Positions 26,310 through 36,079 of a DNA stretch of 64,000 nt are shown one piece after another. Source of the stretch: Bacillus_BU sp051233475 (GTDB lineage: Bacteria > Bacillota > Bacilli > Bacillales > Cytobacillaceae); assembly GCF_051233475.1 (NCBI RefSeq), contig NZ_JBKFGH010000008.1:124001-188000 (forward strand). The letters run 5' to 3'. Under the pieces are notes generated by a model that saw nothing but the letters and a program-made list of their open reading frames with translations, was not told the origin of the DNA and did not search any database. How positions within the stretch are numbered: position 1 is the first letter of the stretch; every line of letters begins with the position of its first letter. Position numbers and translations under genes: made by a program.

Positions 26310-26590
26310 TGAATTTCCGCTATTTAAACAGGATTCCGGCCTTTTTTCCGTGGGTTTCTGTGTCCTATCCATGGACTTTAACCTTTATCAATGCGATTTA
26401 TAACTGCTGTCCGTAGATTCTGACCTTTTTTCTATGATTTATGACTTCTATTGTGGATTAACAGCTTTTATCCGTGGATTCCAACCTCTTATCCGTGGAT
26501 TTGCAACTTCCGTAGGTTTCGGGCTCTTATCCGGAGATTTTGGAATCTTATTCGGAGGTTTCGGGCTCCTATCCGTATTTTAGAACCATT
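26310..26590 (+). repeat. Degenerate tandem array, TTATCCGTGGATT type (array 3)
   Basis: About 12 units with a core TATCCGTGGATT (variants TGTCCGTAGATT, TTTCTATGATTT, TATCCGGAGATT, TATTCGGAGGTT), spaced 20–23 bp. It fills the gap between convergent genes. The same core recurs in array 4 (49485–49620). Confidence 0.75.
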
Positions 26591-26607
26591 CTAATCTTTA
26601 TTTTATT

Positions 26608-26641
26608 AAAAAAGTAGAGGGCAATCTCCCTCTACTTTTTT
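26608..26641 (-). terminator. Terminator of the first MacAB-like operon
   Basis: A 14-bp perfect stem AAAAAAGTAGAGGG / CCCTCTACTTTTTT with a 6-nt loop. Confidence 0.92.
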
Positions 26642-26646
26642 CAATC

Positions 26647-27822
26647 CTATTGATATCGTAATGCCTCTAATGGACTTAGGTTTGCTGCTTTATTGGCTGG
26701 GAAGATTCCGAACACAATGCCGATGATCACAGAAAAACTAACTGCGAGACCAACCGCCCACCAAGATATGGATACTGCATAATCTAATGCTGCAGAAAGA
26801 ATTTGGGCACTGCCAATCCCAATCAGCACACCAAGAATACCGCCAATTCCGCTGAGGACGATTGCTTCAATTAAAAATTGACCAAGAATATCTTTCTTTT
26901 TTGCGCCAATGGCTTTGCGAATTCCGATTTCTCTCGTTCTTTCTGTAACCGAAACGAGCATAATATTCATGATCCCAATTCCACCGACAATTAACGAAAT
27001 TCCAGCAATACCTGCTAATAGCATCGTCATCGTATCCGTAACAGAGGTTAGCGCCTCAGCGATATCAGCCTGGTTGCGGACATTATAGCTTGTATCATCG
27101 CCACCAAATGCAATATATAAGTTTCGCTCGATTTTCGCCATTCCTCGATCGACTGTATCTTCAGACGTCATTTTCACACTAGCTGAAGTAACAACCGTTT
27201 GACCTAAAAAACGCTGGGCCGTTGAAAACGGAATAAGCACTTTATCATCAACGGAACCCTGTAATTCATCCCCCACTACGGCAAGGACCCCAATCACTTT
27301 AAATGTCGATCCATCGATTTTCACTTCCTTATCAACTGGATTAGTGAATCCGAATAGCTCGACTGCGACATTTGACCCCAGCACTACGACTTTATTGCGA
27401 TTATCCTGGTCCAAAGGTAAAACGAAACGACCAGACCGGACGGCGGTGTCTTCTACTTTTTCATAAGAAGGTGTCACGCCTTGAATAGTTACACCTTCCA
27501 TACTAGTGGTTCCGTTCTTAAGTGTCCCGCTTCCGGAAACGGTTGGTGCAACAGCCTCAACCTCTGACAGATCCTCAAAGGCCATGACATCATCAAAGGT
27601 TACTACTTCCTCTTCGGAATTACCTGATAAGTTTATCGAAACCTTTGTTGTTCCTAGACCTGATATATCATCTGATACTGATTTTGACGCACCTTGCCCG
27701 AGGGAAACGAGCGCAATCACAGCTGAAATGCCAATGATAATCCCGAGCATCGTTAAAATCGAACGGAGCTTATTCGCTAAAATATTTTTAAAAGCAATTT
27801 TCAAAGCCTGGCCAAATTTCAA
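26647..27822 (-). CDS. MacB-like ABC transporter permease (copy 1)
   Basis: 391 residues with an N-terminal transmembrane helix (SILTMLGIIIGISAVIAL, about 21–38), a large extracytoplasmic MacB periplasmic-core-type domain (about 45–260), and three C-terminal FtsX helices including GGIGIMNIMLVSVTERTREI. With the ATPase and adaptor it would form a MacAB/YknXYZ-type mechanotransmission exporter. The substrate is unknown. It overlaps the ATPase gene by 4 nt (ATGA). Its paralogue is 33017–34192; most residues are identical. Confidence 0.9.
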   Translation of the reverse strand: MKFGQALKIAFKNILANKLRSILTMLGIIIGISAVIALVSLGQGASKSVSDDISGLGTTKVSINLSGNSEEEVVTFDDVMAFEDLSEVEAVAPTVSGSGTLKNGTTSMEGVTIQGVTPSYEKVEDTAVRSGRFVLPLDQDNRNKVVVLGSNVAVELFGFTNPVDKEVKIDGSTFKVIGVLAVVGDELQGSVDDKVLIPFSTAQRFLGQTVVTSASVKMTSEDTVDRGMAKIERNLYIAFGGDDTSYNVRNQADIAEALTSVTDTMTMLLAGIAGISLIVGGIGIMNIMLVSVTERTREIGIRKAIGAKKKDILGQFLIEAIVLSGIGGILGVLIGIGSAQILSAALDYAVSISWWAVGLAVSFSVIIGIVFGIFPANKAANLSPLEALRYQ

Positions 27823-28520
27823 TGGAAAACAACCTCCTCCCCATTCAAAATCTTACCGTCATGTATCCGAATAATTCGCTTCGCTTGTTTTGCAATATCC
27901 AAATCGTGCGTGATTAAGATAATCGTATGGCCCTGTTGATTCAGCTCTTTCATTAGCTTCAAAACCTCGGCACCTGTTTTACTATCTAATGCCCCTGTTG
28001 GTTCGTCTGCTAAGAGGATAGGCGGGTTCCCTGCAAGAGCGCGGGCAATTGCGACCCGCTGCTGCTGGCCTCCCGACAATTCTGTTGGCCGATGGTGCGC
28101 ACGGTACTCTAATCCTACCTTTTTAAGAGCACTCATCACGATTTCTCTTCTTTCTGCTCCACTTAAGCCTCGATAGATAAGTGGCAGTTCAACATTTTCA
28201 AAGGCAGTCTGCTTCGGTAATAGATTAAACGCTTGGAAAATAAACCCTATTTTCTGATTTCGAACATCTGCTAACTGCTTATTTTTCAATGAAAATACAT
28301 CTTTCCCGTCAAGATGATAATCCCCTTTATCAGGGACATCAAGGCAACCGATCATATTCATAAGCGTGGATTTCCCCGAGCCAGATGGACCAATAATCGC
28401 TACGAAATCACCTTTTTTGACGGAAAAACTAATATCATCTAGTGCCTTTAGTGTTTCGCCACCCATTTTATAGTACTTAGATAAGTGTTTGATTTCGACA
28501 ATGGACTGACTCTCGATCAT
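27819..28520 (-). CDS. ABC transporter ATPase, MacB/LolD type (copy 1)
   Basis: 233 residues. Walker A is GPSGSGKST (about 42–50), the Q-loop is IFQAFNLLPKQT, the signature LSGGQQQRVAIARAL follows, and Walker B is ILLADEPTGALDS. The H-loop is ITHD. It powers the partner permease. It overlaps both neighbours by 4 nt (28517–28520 and 27819–27822), indicating tight translational coupling. The paralogue lies at 34189–34890. Confidence 0.94.
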   Translation of the reverse strand: MIESQSIVEIKHLSKYYKMGGETLKALDDISFSVKKGDFVAIIGPSGSGKSTLMNMIGCLDVPDKGDYHLDGKDVFSLKNKQLADVRNQKIGFIFQAFNLLPKQTAFENVELPLIYRGLSGAERREIVMSALKKVGLEYRAHHRPTELSGGQQQRVAIARALAGNPPILLADEPTGALDSKTGAEVLKLMKELNQQGHTIILITHDLDIAKQAKRIIRIHDGKILNGEEVVFH

Positions 28521-29545
28521 TGTCCAAAACCTCCTTTTCCGGCACCACGATCTCCTGGAGGCATACCTCCTTGACCCATATTACCGCCTGGAAATCCACC
28601 TTGGAACATGTTTCCACTCCGTTGGTTGCTGCTGTCATTTGAATTTAATGAAGGGAGCACGACTTCATCACCTTCCGTCAGACCGCTAATGATTTCAACG
28701 ACAGTATCGTTTTGTAGCCCAATTTCAATGTTTTGCTGTTTTGTTTGAATTGTCTGTGTTGTACTTTCCTCATTTTCTGTGCTATCAGCCTGTTCAGTAG
28801 GAGCAGTAGCTTGGTCCGCGGATGGGATTAAGACGTAATATTGATCATCTTGCTTTTGAATCGCAGCTACTGGAACCGTAATAACATTTTCCTTTTTCTC
28901 AGTGGTAATAGTGGCTTCTGCCGTCATCCCAATTTTGATGCCGGTTGGTTCATTAATCGTGATCTTGACCTGATATTTTGCAGTGGAGCTTGTGGAGTCC
29001 TCATTTGCCTCTTTAGCTACACTCGTAACAGTACCGGTAAATTCTTTGTCACTCAGCGCACTCACTTCAACTTTAGCCGTTTGCCCGGCTTGTACTTTTG
29101 CAATATCTAATTCATCGACATTCACAATCATTTCAAGATTATTGTAGTCTGTTACAGTGAGTAACTCCGTACCCATTTGAACACTGCCATCTTCCTCAAT
29201 ATTTAGAGCCGTAATTTCACCAGAAAATGGAGCCAGAATAGGGTCTAATTTATCATCTTCAAAAGTAATAAGTTCATCGCCCTCCGTTACTGTATCTCCA
29301 ACTGCGACATTCACTTCTTCTACGGTGGCATTCCCTTCAGCAGTTATCGTTTCTTTATTAATGGCGGAAATATTTCCAGTCCCACTCACCGCTACTTCGA
29401 CATTACCAATTTCCGCGGATGCAGTTTGCGTTTGCATGGCAGGAGCAGCTACTGTCTCATTTTTGTTCGAAAAATAGTTATAAGCGGTGTATCCGCCGCC
29501 TGCTACAACGGCGACAAGCAAAATGCTAATAATCCATTTTTTCAT
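28517..29545 (-). CDS. MacA/YknX-like membrane fusion (adaptor) protein (copy 1)
   Basis: 342 residues. An N-terminal anchor (MKKWIISILLVAVVAGGGYTAY) is followed by a barrel-sandwich hybrid split around VGDTVTEGDELITFEDDKLD, beta-barrel segments, and a G/M/P-rich low-complexity tail (MFQGGFPGGNMGQGGMPPG). It links the ABC permease to the outside of the membrane. The ATG at 29545 follows GGAAGAAG. It is second in the operon after the DUF4405-like gene, 46 bp downstream. The paralogue lies at 34887–35930. Confidence 0.9.
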   Translation of the reverse strand: MKKWIISILLVAVVAGGGYTAYNYFSNKNETVAAPAMQTQTASAEIGNVEVAVSGTGNISAINKETITAEGNATVEEVNVAVGDTVTEGDELITFEDDKLDPILAPFSGEITALNIEEDGSVQMGTELLTVTDYNNLEMIVNVDELDIAKVQAGQTAKVEVSALSDKEFTGTVTSVAKEANEDSTSSTAKYQVKITINEPTGIKIGMTAEATITTEKKENVITVPVAAIQKQDDQYYVLIPSADQATAPTEQADSTENEESTTQTIQTKQQNIEIGLQNDTVVEIISGLTEGDEVVLPSLNSNDSSNQRSGNMFQGGFPGGNMGQGGMPPGDRGAGKGGFGQ

Positions 29546-29591
29546 TTTCTTCTTCCTTTCCAAATAAAGTTGGCAATTTTCGTTTTATCGA

Positions 29592-30575
29592 TCACGAAAC
29601 CAATACTGATTTCTTTCTAAGCTTGATTTTCCCTAAATAATGAGTAAGGATAACAAACAATGCCATGATGCCGAAGTAAGTGGCAATAACTCCTAATGCA
29701 TTAGGACTCTCTCCGAATCCGCCTTTTTCTCCTCTTATCCCACCGTGACCTTCGCCATTTCCTTGGAAATCACCATCAGGTCGGGTTGGCATTTCGCCGT
29801 TTGCTTTGAATCCACTTTCAGATCTTGACGGCATTTCTCCACTTTCATCCCAATTTGGTGGTGTTTGTCCCTCAAAATTTCCTTCTGATCGATTTGGCAT
29901 TTGCCCATCAAAGCCTTCAGGAGGCTGACCGTTTTCGCTAAACTGTCCTTTTGAAAAACCTTCACCCTGTTTCCCCTCAAATTGCCCCTGCTCAGAACTA
30001 GAGAAGATGCTTGCCGATGAAACCAATCTTGTCCCAAAACCTGTTGTGTAAACTTCAAACGCACCAAACAAGAACAAGGCAACCACAGAAATTTTCACTG
30101 CGTAATCGAACCAATTAGGGAGCGCCTTTACCCTGAAGATTTTTTTCGATAGATTCATTACCCATTGCCAATGCAGGCCAACATGGATAGCGACTAAAAC
30201 AAGGGTTAGATAGGAAACCGATATATGCAGCATTTGCATCCATCGCTCGTTACCTACTGTGAGATTAGGGAAAACAACTTTTGAGATAATGATTCCTGTT
30301 ACAATAATTGCTGTCATTGTAATTAATAATAATAAATTTAATATATAGCCAAATCTTGTTTTCCATGGCAGCTTCGGATTAAACAATTTTAGTGTGACAT
30401 TCTTTACCCATTTCACATTGAGTAACACGTGGGTTAAGAAAGCGCCAATAATAACAAGACCTGCAATTTCATGAAACGCTAATCCGCCAAGCACACGATC
30501 ATTGTAAAACAAAGCAAAGGTAACACCCATGATCAGATCCAATCCATATTTGATGTACGGTATTCTTTTTTTCAA
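29592..30575 (-). CDS. DUF4405/cytochrome b561-like membrane protein with low-complexity loop (copy 1)
   Basis: 327 residues. There are four N-terminal helices with conserved His (FHEIAGL, FLTHVLLN, MLHISVSYL, AIHVGLHW), the pattern expected for a di-heme b561-like or DUF4405 core. A fifth helix leads to an external G/P/E/N-rich stretch of repeated NGEMPTRPDG-type motifs (about 195–290) and a final helix. A role in electron transfer or ligand sensing is inferred. The TTG start at 30575 has AGGAG 9 nt upstream. It is first in the adaptor–ATPase–permease operon. The paralogue lies at 36213–37166. Confidence 0.78.
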   Translation of the reverse strand: MKKRIPYIKYGLDLIMGVTFALFYNDRVLGGLAFHEIAGLVIIGAFLTHVLLNVKWVKNVTLKLFNPKLPWKTRFGYILNLLLLITMTAIIVTGIIISKVVFPNLTVGNERWMQMLHISVSYLTLVLVAIHVGLHWQWVMNLSKKIFRVKALPNWFDYAVKISVVALFLFGAFEVYTTGFGTRLVSSASIFSSSEQGQFEGKQGEGFSKGQFSENGQPPEGFDGQMPNRSEGNFEGQTPPNWDESGEMPSRSESGFKANGEMPTRPDGDFQGNGEGHGGIRGEKGGFGESPNALGVIATYFGIMALFVILTHYLGKIKLRKKSVLVS

Positions 30576-30690
30576 ACCAGCATTCTCCTAACTTCATAAA
30601 TTTAGATTCGAACATTCATAGAAATGATTTTATGCAAAAAGTATGTCCATTCTATTACCAAATTCATAAAGAATTAATAACATTACGGAA

Positions 30691-30722
30691 AATAACCCTC
30701 AAGCAAATACGCTGAGGGTATT
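30691..30722 (-). terminator. Probable terminator after the histidine kinase gene
   Basis: Stem AATACCCTCA / TGAGGGTTATT then TTCC on the minus strand. It separates the two-component genes from the first exporter operon. Confidence 0.55.
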
Positions 30723-30782
30723 GAACACTGATTATTATTTTTGGGGCTGTATCAACTCTTCTGTTGTTTTCCGTTGCAGGGG

Positions 30783-32228
30783 CTATCGTTTCGGTAATTG
30801 CAGTAGGAAGGTTGTGCCGTTTTCCGAGCTTTCCTTTAACGAAAGATTCCCACCTTGGGCTTTGGCTAAAATAAGACTATAGGGAAGGCCCAATCCTAGG
30901 CCTCTTTCTACATGTTTTTTATTTTTTCCGCGATAGAATCTTTCAAACACATTTGGCTGCTCTTCAACTGATATTCCGTAACCATTATCCTCTACTTCAA
31001 TTGATACCCAATTATCATCCTGATAAATGGATACCGTGATTTCTCCGTCTGTTCTTCCTTTTACTGCATGTAAGCTATTATTTAGTAAATTAACGAGGAT
31101 TTGTTGTGTTCGCAAAGGATCCGCCTCGGTTAAAATACTGTCCTGGTTCGTTATAAACTTTAAGTTAACATGATTAAAATGCGAAAGATGAACAATTTCC
31201 CATTGATAGGCGATTTCCTTAATCAGTTTGGTTACGTTTATGTTCTCCATTGCCACTTTTACCGAGCCAGTACTAAACGTATTAAAACTGATTAAATCCT
31301 CAACCATGCTTTGCAATCGTTCGGATTCTTTCAACGCCATCTGCAGAAATTCCTTTTGCTTCTCACCTTTGACAATATCATCCCTAACCGCTTGAACAAG
31401 TGCGCTTACTGACGTAATCGGAGTTTTAAGTTCATGGGTGACACCTGCTAACAACTGTGTTCTTAACGTTTCAAGCTGCTCTAATCGGGTAGTCATCCCT
31501 TTAAAAGAATTCATTAATTGATAAAGCTCCTTCTCCTGAACATCGTCGTTCAATTCTACCTCATAATTTCCCTTAATCACTTCCTCCGCTGCTTCTGCAA
31601 CACGAAGAACCGGTTTTGCTAGCTTCTTTGACAAAAAATAAATAACGAGCCAGCCTAAAAGCGCTAGGCTTCCTAGCAATAACGCCACTAAATAGTAATC
31701 TTGTTGTTTTAAATCAATTAGCTTATCAACAGGCTGAAAAATATAGACGGCTCCAACAATCTTTTTTTCATATAGAATAGGCGATATCACCACATAGTCC
31801 TTTCGCTGTGAATCCATTTCGATTTTTTTAACGGTTACTTCGGAAGGAAGATTAAGTGATTGAACGATGTCAATCTCTGTATTGTCAAACTTGGATGGGC
31901 CTTTCCCCTCAGGAGAAATCACTTCACCATCACTATTTTTAATATAAAATCGCATCGGCAGGCCGGGATTTAAAAATTTGGTCCGTTCTTCTAGGATGAA
32001 GGGAAGCTTTTGGTTAAGCATGATTTCCCCTTCGTCATTTATGACTCGATCGGCGAGCTCTTGGGATAGCATTTTTGTTAATTCTAATTTATTTTGAACA
32101 GTATTATGATGAATCCAAAAAACGGATACGACTCCGATGATCAACAGTCCACTAACTAATGTGATTAAATAACGTTTTGTCCAATGATAGAGAAGTGGAG
32201 TTTTCTTTTTTGTTTTTTTAGGAAACAT
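30783..32228 (-). CDS. Two-component sensor histidine kinase
   Basis: About 481 residues. The first transmembrane helix is YLITLVSGLLIIGVVSVFW, followed by an extracytoplasmic ~130-residue sensor, a second helix, and a HAMP domain (KKLAKPVLRVAEAAEEV). The HisKA box has the phospho-His in GVTHELKTPITS. The HATPase domain has N-, G1- and G2-box motifs (NNSLHAVKG, DNGYGIS, GLGLGLPYS). The start within MFPKKTKKK overlaps the regulator gene by 11 nt and has no clear ribosome binding site; an in-frame start 42 nt upstream is possible. It sits between two paralogous exporter operons. Confidence 0.88.
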   Translation of the reverse strand: MFPKKTKKKTPLLYHWTKRYLITLVSGLLIIGVVSVFWIHHNTVQNKLELTKMLSQELADRVINDEGEIMLNQKLPFILEERTKFLNPGLPMRFYIKNSDGEVISPEGKGPSKFDNTEIDIVQSLNLPSEVTVKKIEMDSQRKDYVVISPILYEKKIVGAVYIFQPVDKLIDLKQQDYYLVALLLGSLALLGWLVIYFLSKKLAKPVLRVAEAAEEVIKGNYEVELNDDVQEKELYQLMNSFKGMTTRLEQLETLRTQLLAGVTHELKTPITSVSALVQAVRDDIVKGEKQKEFLQMALKESERLQSMVEDLISFNTFSTGSVKVAMENINVTKLIKEIAYQWEIVHLSHFNHVNLKFITNQDSILTEADPLRTQQILVNLLNNSLHAVKGRTDGEITVSIYQDDNWVSIEVEDNGYGISVEEQPNVFERFYRGKNKKHVERGLGLGLPYSLILAKAQGGNLSLKESSENGTTFLLQLPKR

Positions 32229-32898
32229 AAAACTGGTAGCCCAAGCCGCGAAATGTTTTAATTTCTCCATCTGCCGGATCCCATCCCTTTAATAATTTAC
32301 GAATTCTTTTTATCGCTAAATCGACCGCCCGATCACTTCCATCATAATCATACCCCCATACATTCTCGATTAATTGATCTCTATTAAAGGTTTGATTGGG
32401 GTGCTGGGCTAAAAACAGGAACAAGGAAAGATCTCGCGGAGTAAAAATGATTTCAACCCCATTTAATAAAACCTGATGAGCTAAAAAGTTTATTTTTAAC
32501 GAGCCATAGAGATTCAGTTGTTCTTTTTCTTGTAATTGCAGGGATCGTCTTAATACGGCATTGACTCTAGCCACAACTTCCTCCGCTACAAAAGGCTTCG
32601 TGATATAATCATCTGCTCCTCCGCCAAGCCCCTTTAATTTTTGATCTGTATCCGATAAAGCCGTTAACATAATCACCGGACAGGAGCTTTTCTCTCGAAT
32701 TTTTTCCAATACACTCCAGCCATCCATGTGTGGCATCATCACATCCAATAATACGAGCGATGGGTGAACTTCATCCACCTTCTGAATTCCCTCAAGACCA
32801 TCATAGGCTTGATGGACAGAATACCCCTCTTTCTCTAAATAAGCCGCTAACACCATCGATATCGTCATTTCATCTTCAACAATCAGGATTGTTTTCAT
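32218..32898 (-). CDS. OmpR/PhoB-family response regulator
   Basis: 226 residues. The receiver domain has the phospho-acceptor Asp in LVLLDVMMPHMDG (about 53) and Lys in TKPF. A C-terminal winged helix spans about 130–226 (VWGYDYDGSDRAVDLAIKRIRKLL). It pairs with the overlapping kinase gene and probably controls the flanking exporter modules. The ATG at 32898 has AGGTGA 6 nt upstream. Confidence 0.92.
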   Translation of the reverse strand: MKTILIVEDEMTISMVLAAYLEKEGYSVHQAYDGLEGIQKVDEVHPSLVLLDVMMPHMDGWSVLEKIREKSSCPVIMLTALSDTDQKLKGLGGGADDYITKPFVAEEVVARVNAVLRRSLQLQEKEQLNLYGSLKINFLAHQVLLNGVEIIFTPRDLSLFLFLAQHPNQTFNRDQLIENVWGYDYDGSDRAVDLAIKRIRKLLKGWDPADGEIKTFRGLGYQFYVS

Positions 32899-32990
32899 CA
32901 CTTGTCACCTGTTTATTTTTTTGAACATTAGTATATCACAATAAAAACAGGAGTTTGCCTCTCTTTCTGTAAAGGTTTGTGTATTTGAAA

Positions 32991-33012
32991 AGGCCTCTAT
33001 AATCAGAGGCCT
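32991..33012 (-). terminator. Terminator of the second MacAB-like operon
   Basis: AGGCCTCT-ATAATC-AGAGGCCT with TTTTC following on the minus strand. Confidence 0.8.
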
Positions 33013-33016
33013 GTTC

Positions 33017-34192
33017 TTATTGGTATCTCAACGCCTCCAATGGGCTTAAATTAGCTGCCTTATTCGCAGGGAAGATTCCGAACACAACACCGATAAAGAC
33101 CGAGAAGCCAACAGCGATTCCGACTGTCCACCACGAGATGGACACAGCATAATCCATCGTTGTTGAAAGAATTTCTGCACTCCCAATACCAATCAGAACT
33201 CCGAGAACTCCGCCGATTCCACTTAGTACAATCGATTCAATTAAGAACTGACCAAGTATATCCTTCTTCTTCGCTCCGATTGCTTTCCGAATTCCAATCT
33301 CTCTCGTTCTTTCTGTCACGGAAACTAGCATGATATTCATAATACCAATTCCGCCAACAATAAGAGATATTCCGGCTATTCCAGCTAGAAGCATCGTCAT
33401 TGTATCCGTAACAGACGTTAATGCCTCCGCGATATCAGATTGATTTCGAACACTGTAGCTCGTATCATCTCCACCAAATTGGATATATAAAGTCCGTTCC
33501 ATCTTAGCCATACCTAAATCAACTGCGTCCTCTGAGCTCATCTTCACATCAGCAGAAGTAACGACTGTCTGCCCGAAAAAGCGCTGAGCAGTTGTAAACG
33601 GAATCAACACTTGGTCATCGACAGAGCCTTGAAGTTCATCCCCCTCCTCTGCAAGTACACCCACAACGATGAAGGTTGTCCCATCAATTTTAACCTCTTT
33701 ATCAATCGGATTGGTAAATCCAAATAATTCTGTTGCAACATTTGACCCTAGGACAACTACCTTATTACGGTTATCCTGATCAATTTGCAAGAGAAATCTG
33801 CCTGATTTCATTGACGTATCTTCGACTGTCTCAAAGAAAAGCGTTACCCCTTGAATGGTAATATCGTCCGAGCTTGTGGTACCATTGGCAACTGTACCAC
33901 TTCCTGAGGTAGTCGGTGAAACAGCCTCTACCTCTGACAGGTCCTCAAATTCCATTAAATCATCATACGTTACAACTTCCTCCTCAGAGTTTCCAGACAA
34001 ATTAATCGAAACCTTGGTCGTACCTAACCCAGAAATATCATCAGAAACAGATTGTGATGCACCTTGCCCTAACGAGACAAGAGCGATAACCGCTGAAATA
34101 CCAATAATGATTCCAAGCATCGTTAACATCGAACGAAGCTTATTTGAGCGGATATTTTTAAAGGCAATTTTTAATGCTTGACCAAATTTCAA
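33017..34192 (-). CDS. MacB-like ABC transporter permease (copy 2)
   Basis: 391 residues, the same length as 26647–27822 and largely identical, including the GGIGIMNIMLVSVTERTREI core. Differences cluster in the extracytoplasmic domain (about residues 85–125 and 190–230), consistent with altered ligand handling after duplication. It overlaps its ATPase gene by 4 nt. Confidence 0.9.
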   Translation of the reverse strand: MKFGQALKIAFKNIRSNKLRSMLTMLGIIIGISAVIALVSLGQGASQSVSDDISGLGTTKVSINLSGNSEEEVVTYDDLMEFEDLSEVEAVSPTTSGSGTVANGTTSSDDITIQGVTLFFETVEDTSMKSGRFLLQIDQDNRNKVVVLGSNVATELFGFTNPIDKEVKIDGTTFIVVGVLAEEGDELQGSVDDQVLIPFTTAQRFFGQTVVTSADVKMSSEDAVDLGMAKMERTLYIQFGGDDTSYSVRNQSDIAEALTSVTDTMTMLLAGIAGISLIVGGIGIMNIMLVSVTERTREIGIRKAIGAKKKDILGQFLIESIVLSGIGGVLGVLIGIGSAEILSTTMDYAVSISWWTVGIAVGFSVFIGVVFGIFPANKAANLSPLEALRYQ

Positions 34193-34890
34193 TGGTAAAC
34201 AACCTCCTTCCCTTCTAAAATATGACCATCATGGATGTGAATTACTTTTTTTGCTTGCTTGGCGATATCTAGATCATGTGTAATCAAAATAATCGTGTGT
34301 CCTACTTTATTTAGATCCTTCATTAAATTCAATACTTCTGCACCGGTTTTACTATCGAGAGCGCCAGTGGGCTCGTCTGCGAGCAGAATCGGCGGGTTTC
34401 CCGCAAGGGCACGGGCAATCGCTACCCGTTGCTGCTGTCCACCTGAAAGCTCTGTCGGGCGATGATTTGCCCTGCCCTCTAACCCAACTTTTTTTAAAGC
34501 ATCCATGACAATTTCTTTTCTTTCTTTGGCGTGAAGCCCACGATAGATAAGCGGCAATTCAACATTTTCATAAGCTGTCTGCTTCGGCAAAAGATTGAAG
34601 GATTGAAAAATAAAGCCGATCTTTTGGTTGCGAACATAAGCCAGCTGTTTATTTTTTAACGAGTATACATCTTTTCCATCCAAGTGGTATTCTCCAGAAT
34701 CGGGAACATCCAGACAACCAATCATGTTCATAAGAGTGGACTTTCCTGAACCGGATGGGCCAATAATGGCGATGAAATCACCATTATTAACCGAAAAACT
34801 GACATCATCCAAGGCTTTTAATGTTTCCCCACCCATTTGATAATACTTCTTTAAATTCTTTATTTCGACGATTCGCTGCTCCTCCATCAT
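34189..34890 (-). CDS. ABC transporter ATPase, MacB/LolD type (copy 2)
   Basis: 233 residues with intact Walker A (GPSGSGKST), signature (LSGGQQQRVAIARAL), Walker B (ILLADEPTGALDS) and H-loop. It is the close paralogue of 27819–28520 and shows the same 4-nt overlaps with its adaptor and permease genes. It energises the second exporter module. Confidence 0.94.
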   Translation of the reverse strand: MMEEQRIVEIKNLKKYYQMGGETLKALDDVSFSVNNGDFIAIIGPSGSGKSTLMNMIGCLDVPDSGEYHLDGKDVYSLKNKQLAYVRNQKIGFIFQSFNLLPKQTAYENVELPLIYRGLHAKERKEIVMDALKKVGLEGRANHRPTELSGGQQQRVAIARALAGNPPILLADEPTGALDSKTGAEVLNLMKDLNKVGHTIILITHDLDIAKQAKKVIHIHDGHILEGKEVVYH

Positions 34891-35930
34891 TGACTGTCGC
34901 CTCCTTGGCTAGAACGGTCTCCAGGAGGCATTCCACCTTGTGGTGCTTGCCCCATGTCACCAGTTGAGAAGAAGCTATTCCCATTCTGATTTCCATTGCT
35001 GCTATTGCTGCTATCTGAGTTTAACGATGGAAGCACCACTGTATCTCCTTCTGCAAGTCCACTTACAATTTCCACAACTGTTGCATTTTGAAGCCCGATT
35101 TCGATTGTTTGTTTGGTTGTTTGAATTGATGTTGATGAGCTATCATCTGTTGTTGTTGCAGTACTCTCATTTTGATCAGTTGTTTCAGCTGTCGTTTGGT
35201 TATCTGACGGAACAAGCACGTAATATCCATCATCCTGCTTTTGTACCGCTGCGACTGGAACTGTAACAATATTTTCTTTCTTTTCTGTTGTGATCGTTGC
35301 TTCTGCTGTCATTCCAACCTTAATTCCTGTTGGTTCATTGATGGTAAGGTTTACTTTATATTTAGCAACGGAACTGCTTGAGTCGGAGTTTGCTTCTTTT
35401 GCAACACTTGTAACCGTACCAGTAAATTCGCTGTCAGGAAGAGCACTTACATCAATATTAGCGGTTTGTCCAACCTGAACCTTATCAATGTCCAATTCAT
35501 CAATGTTTACAATCATTTCTAAATTGCTATAATCGGTCACTTCAATTAATTCTGCACCCATCTGGACTGTGCCATCTTCTTCAACGTTTAAAGTTGTAAT
35601 TTCTCCTGCAAATGGCGCTGTGATAGGATCTAATTGATCATCTTCAAATGTAATCAGTTCGTCCCCTGCCGCAACTGTATCTCCTGCTGCAACTAAAACC
35701 TCGTCTACTGTTGCATTTCCTTCAGAAGTGAGCATTTCTTTATTGATCGATGAAATATTACCGGTCCCGCTCACCGTAACCTCGATCGTTCCTGTTTCTG
35801 CCGTAGCTGTTTGAGTCTGTGTTTTTGGCGTTGTATTTTCCTGAGTATCATTATGATAGTAGCTGTACGCCACTGCACCCCCTCCAATTAAGACGATCAT
35901 AACAACAATGCTTATTAACCATTTTTTCAT
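34887..35930 (-). CDS. MacA/YknX-like membrane fusion protein (copy 2)
   Basis: 347 residues. It has an N-terminal anchor (MKKWLISIVVMIVLIGG), lipoyl-like hybrid motifs, a Thr/Ser-rich loop (about 245–270) and a Gly/Met/Pro-rich tail (GQAPQGGMPPGDRSSQ). It is the paralogue of 28517–29545. GGAAG precedes the ATG. Unlike copy 1, it is separated from its upstream DUF4405-like gene by a terminator and a short repeat (36080–36208), so it needs its own promoter or readthrough. Confidence 0.9.
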   Translation of the reverse strand: MKKWLISIVVMIVLIGGGAVAYSYYHNDTQENTTPKTQTQTATAETGTIEVTVSGTGNISSINKEMLTSEGNATVDEVLVAAGDTVAAGDELITFEDDQLDPITAPFAGEITTLNVEEDGTVQMGAELIEVTDYSNLEMIVNIDELDIDKVQVGQTANIDVSALPDSEFTGTVTSVAKEANSDSSSSVAKYKVNLTINEPTGIKVGMTAEATITTEKKENIVTVPVAAVQKQDDGYYVLVPSDNQTTAETTDQNESTATTTDDSSSTSIQTTKQTIEIGLQNATVVEIVSGLAEGDTVVLPSLNSDSSNSSNGNQNGNSFFSTGDMGQAPQGGMPPGDRSSQGGDSQ

Positions 35931-36079
35931 TATTTCTCTTCCTTTCTTTTCAATTTATATCATACAAATAAATAGCGATAATCTTTCATCATCCTTGTCT
36001 AGCTTTTTATGTTGCTCCCTACCTACAAACATAGAATAAACGTCCAATGTGTCAGGAAGATGTCAGGGATTATTTTTTT

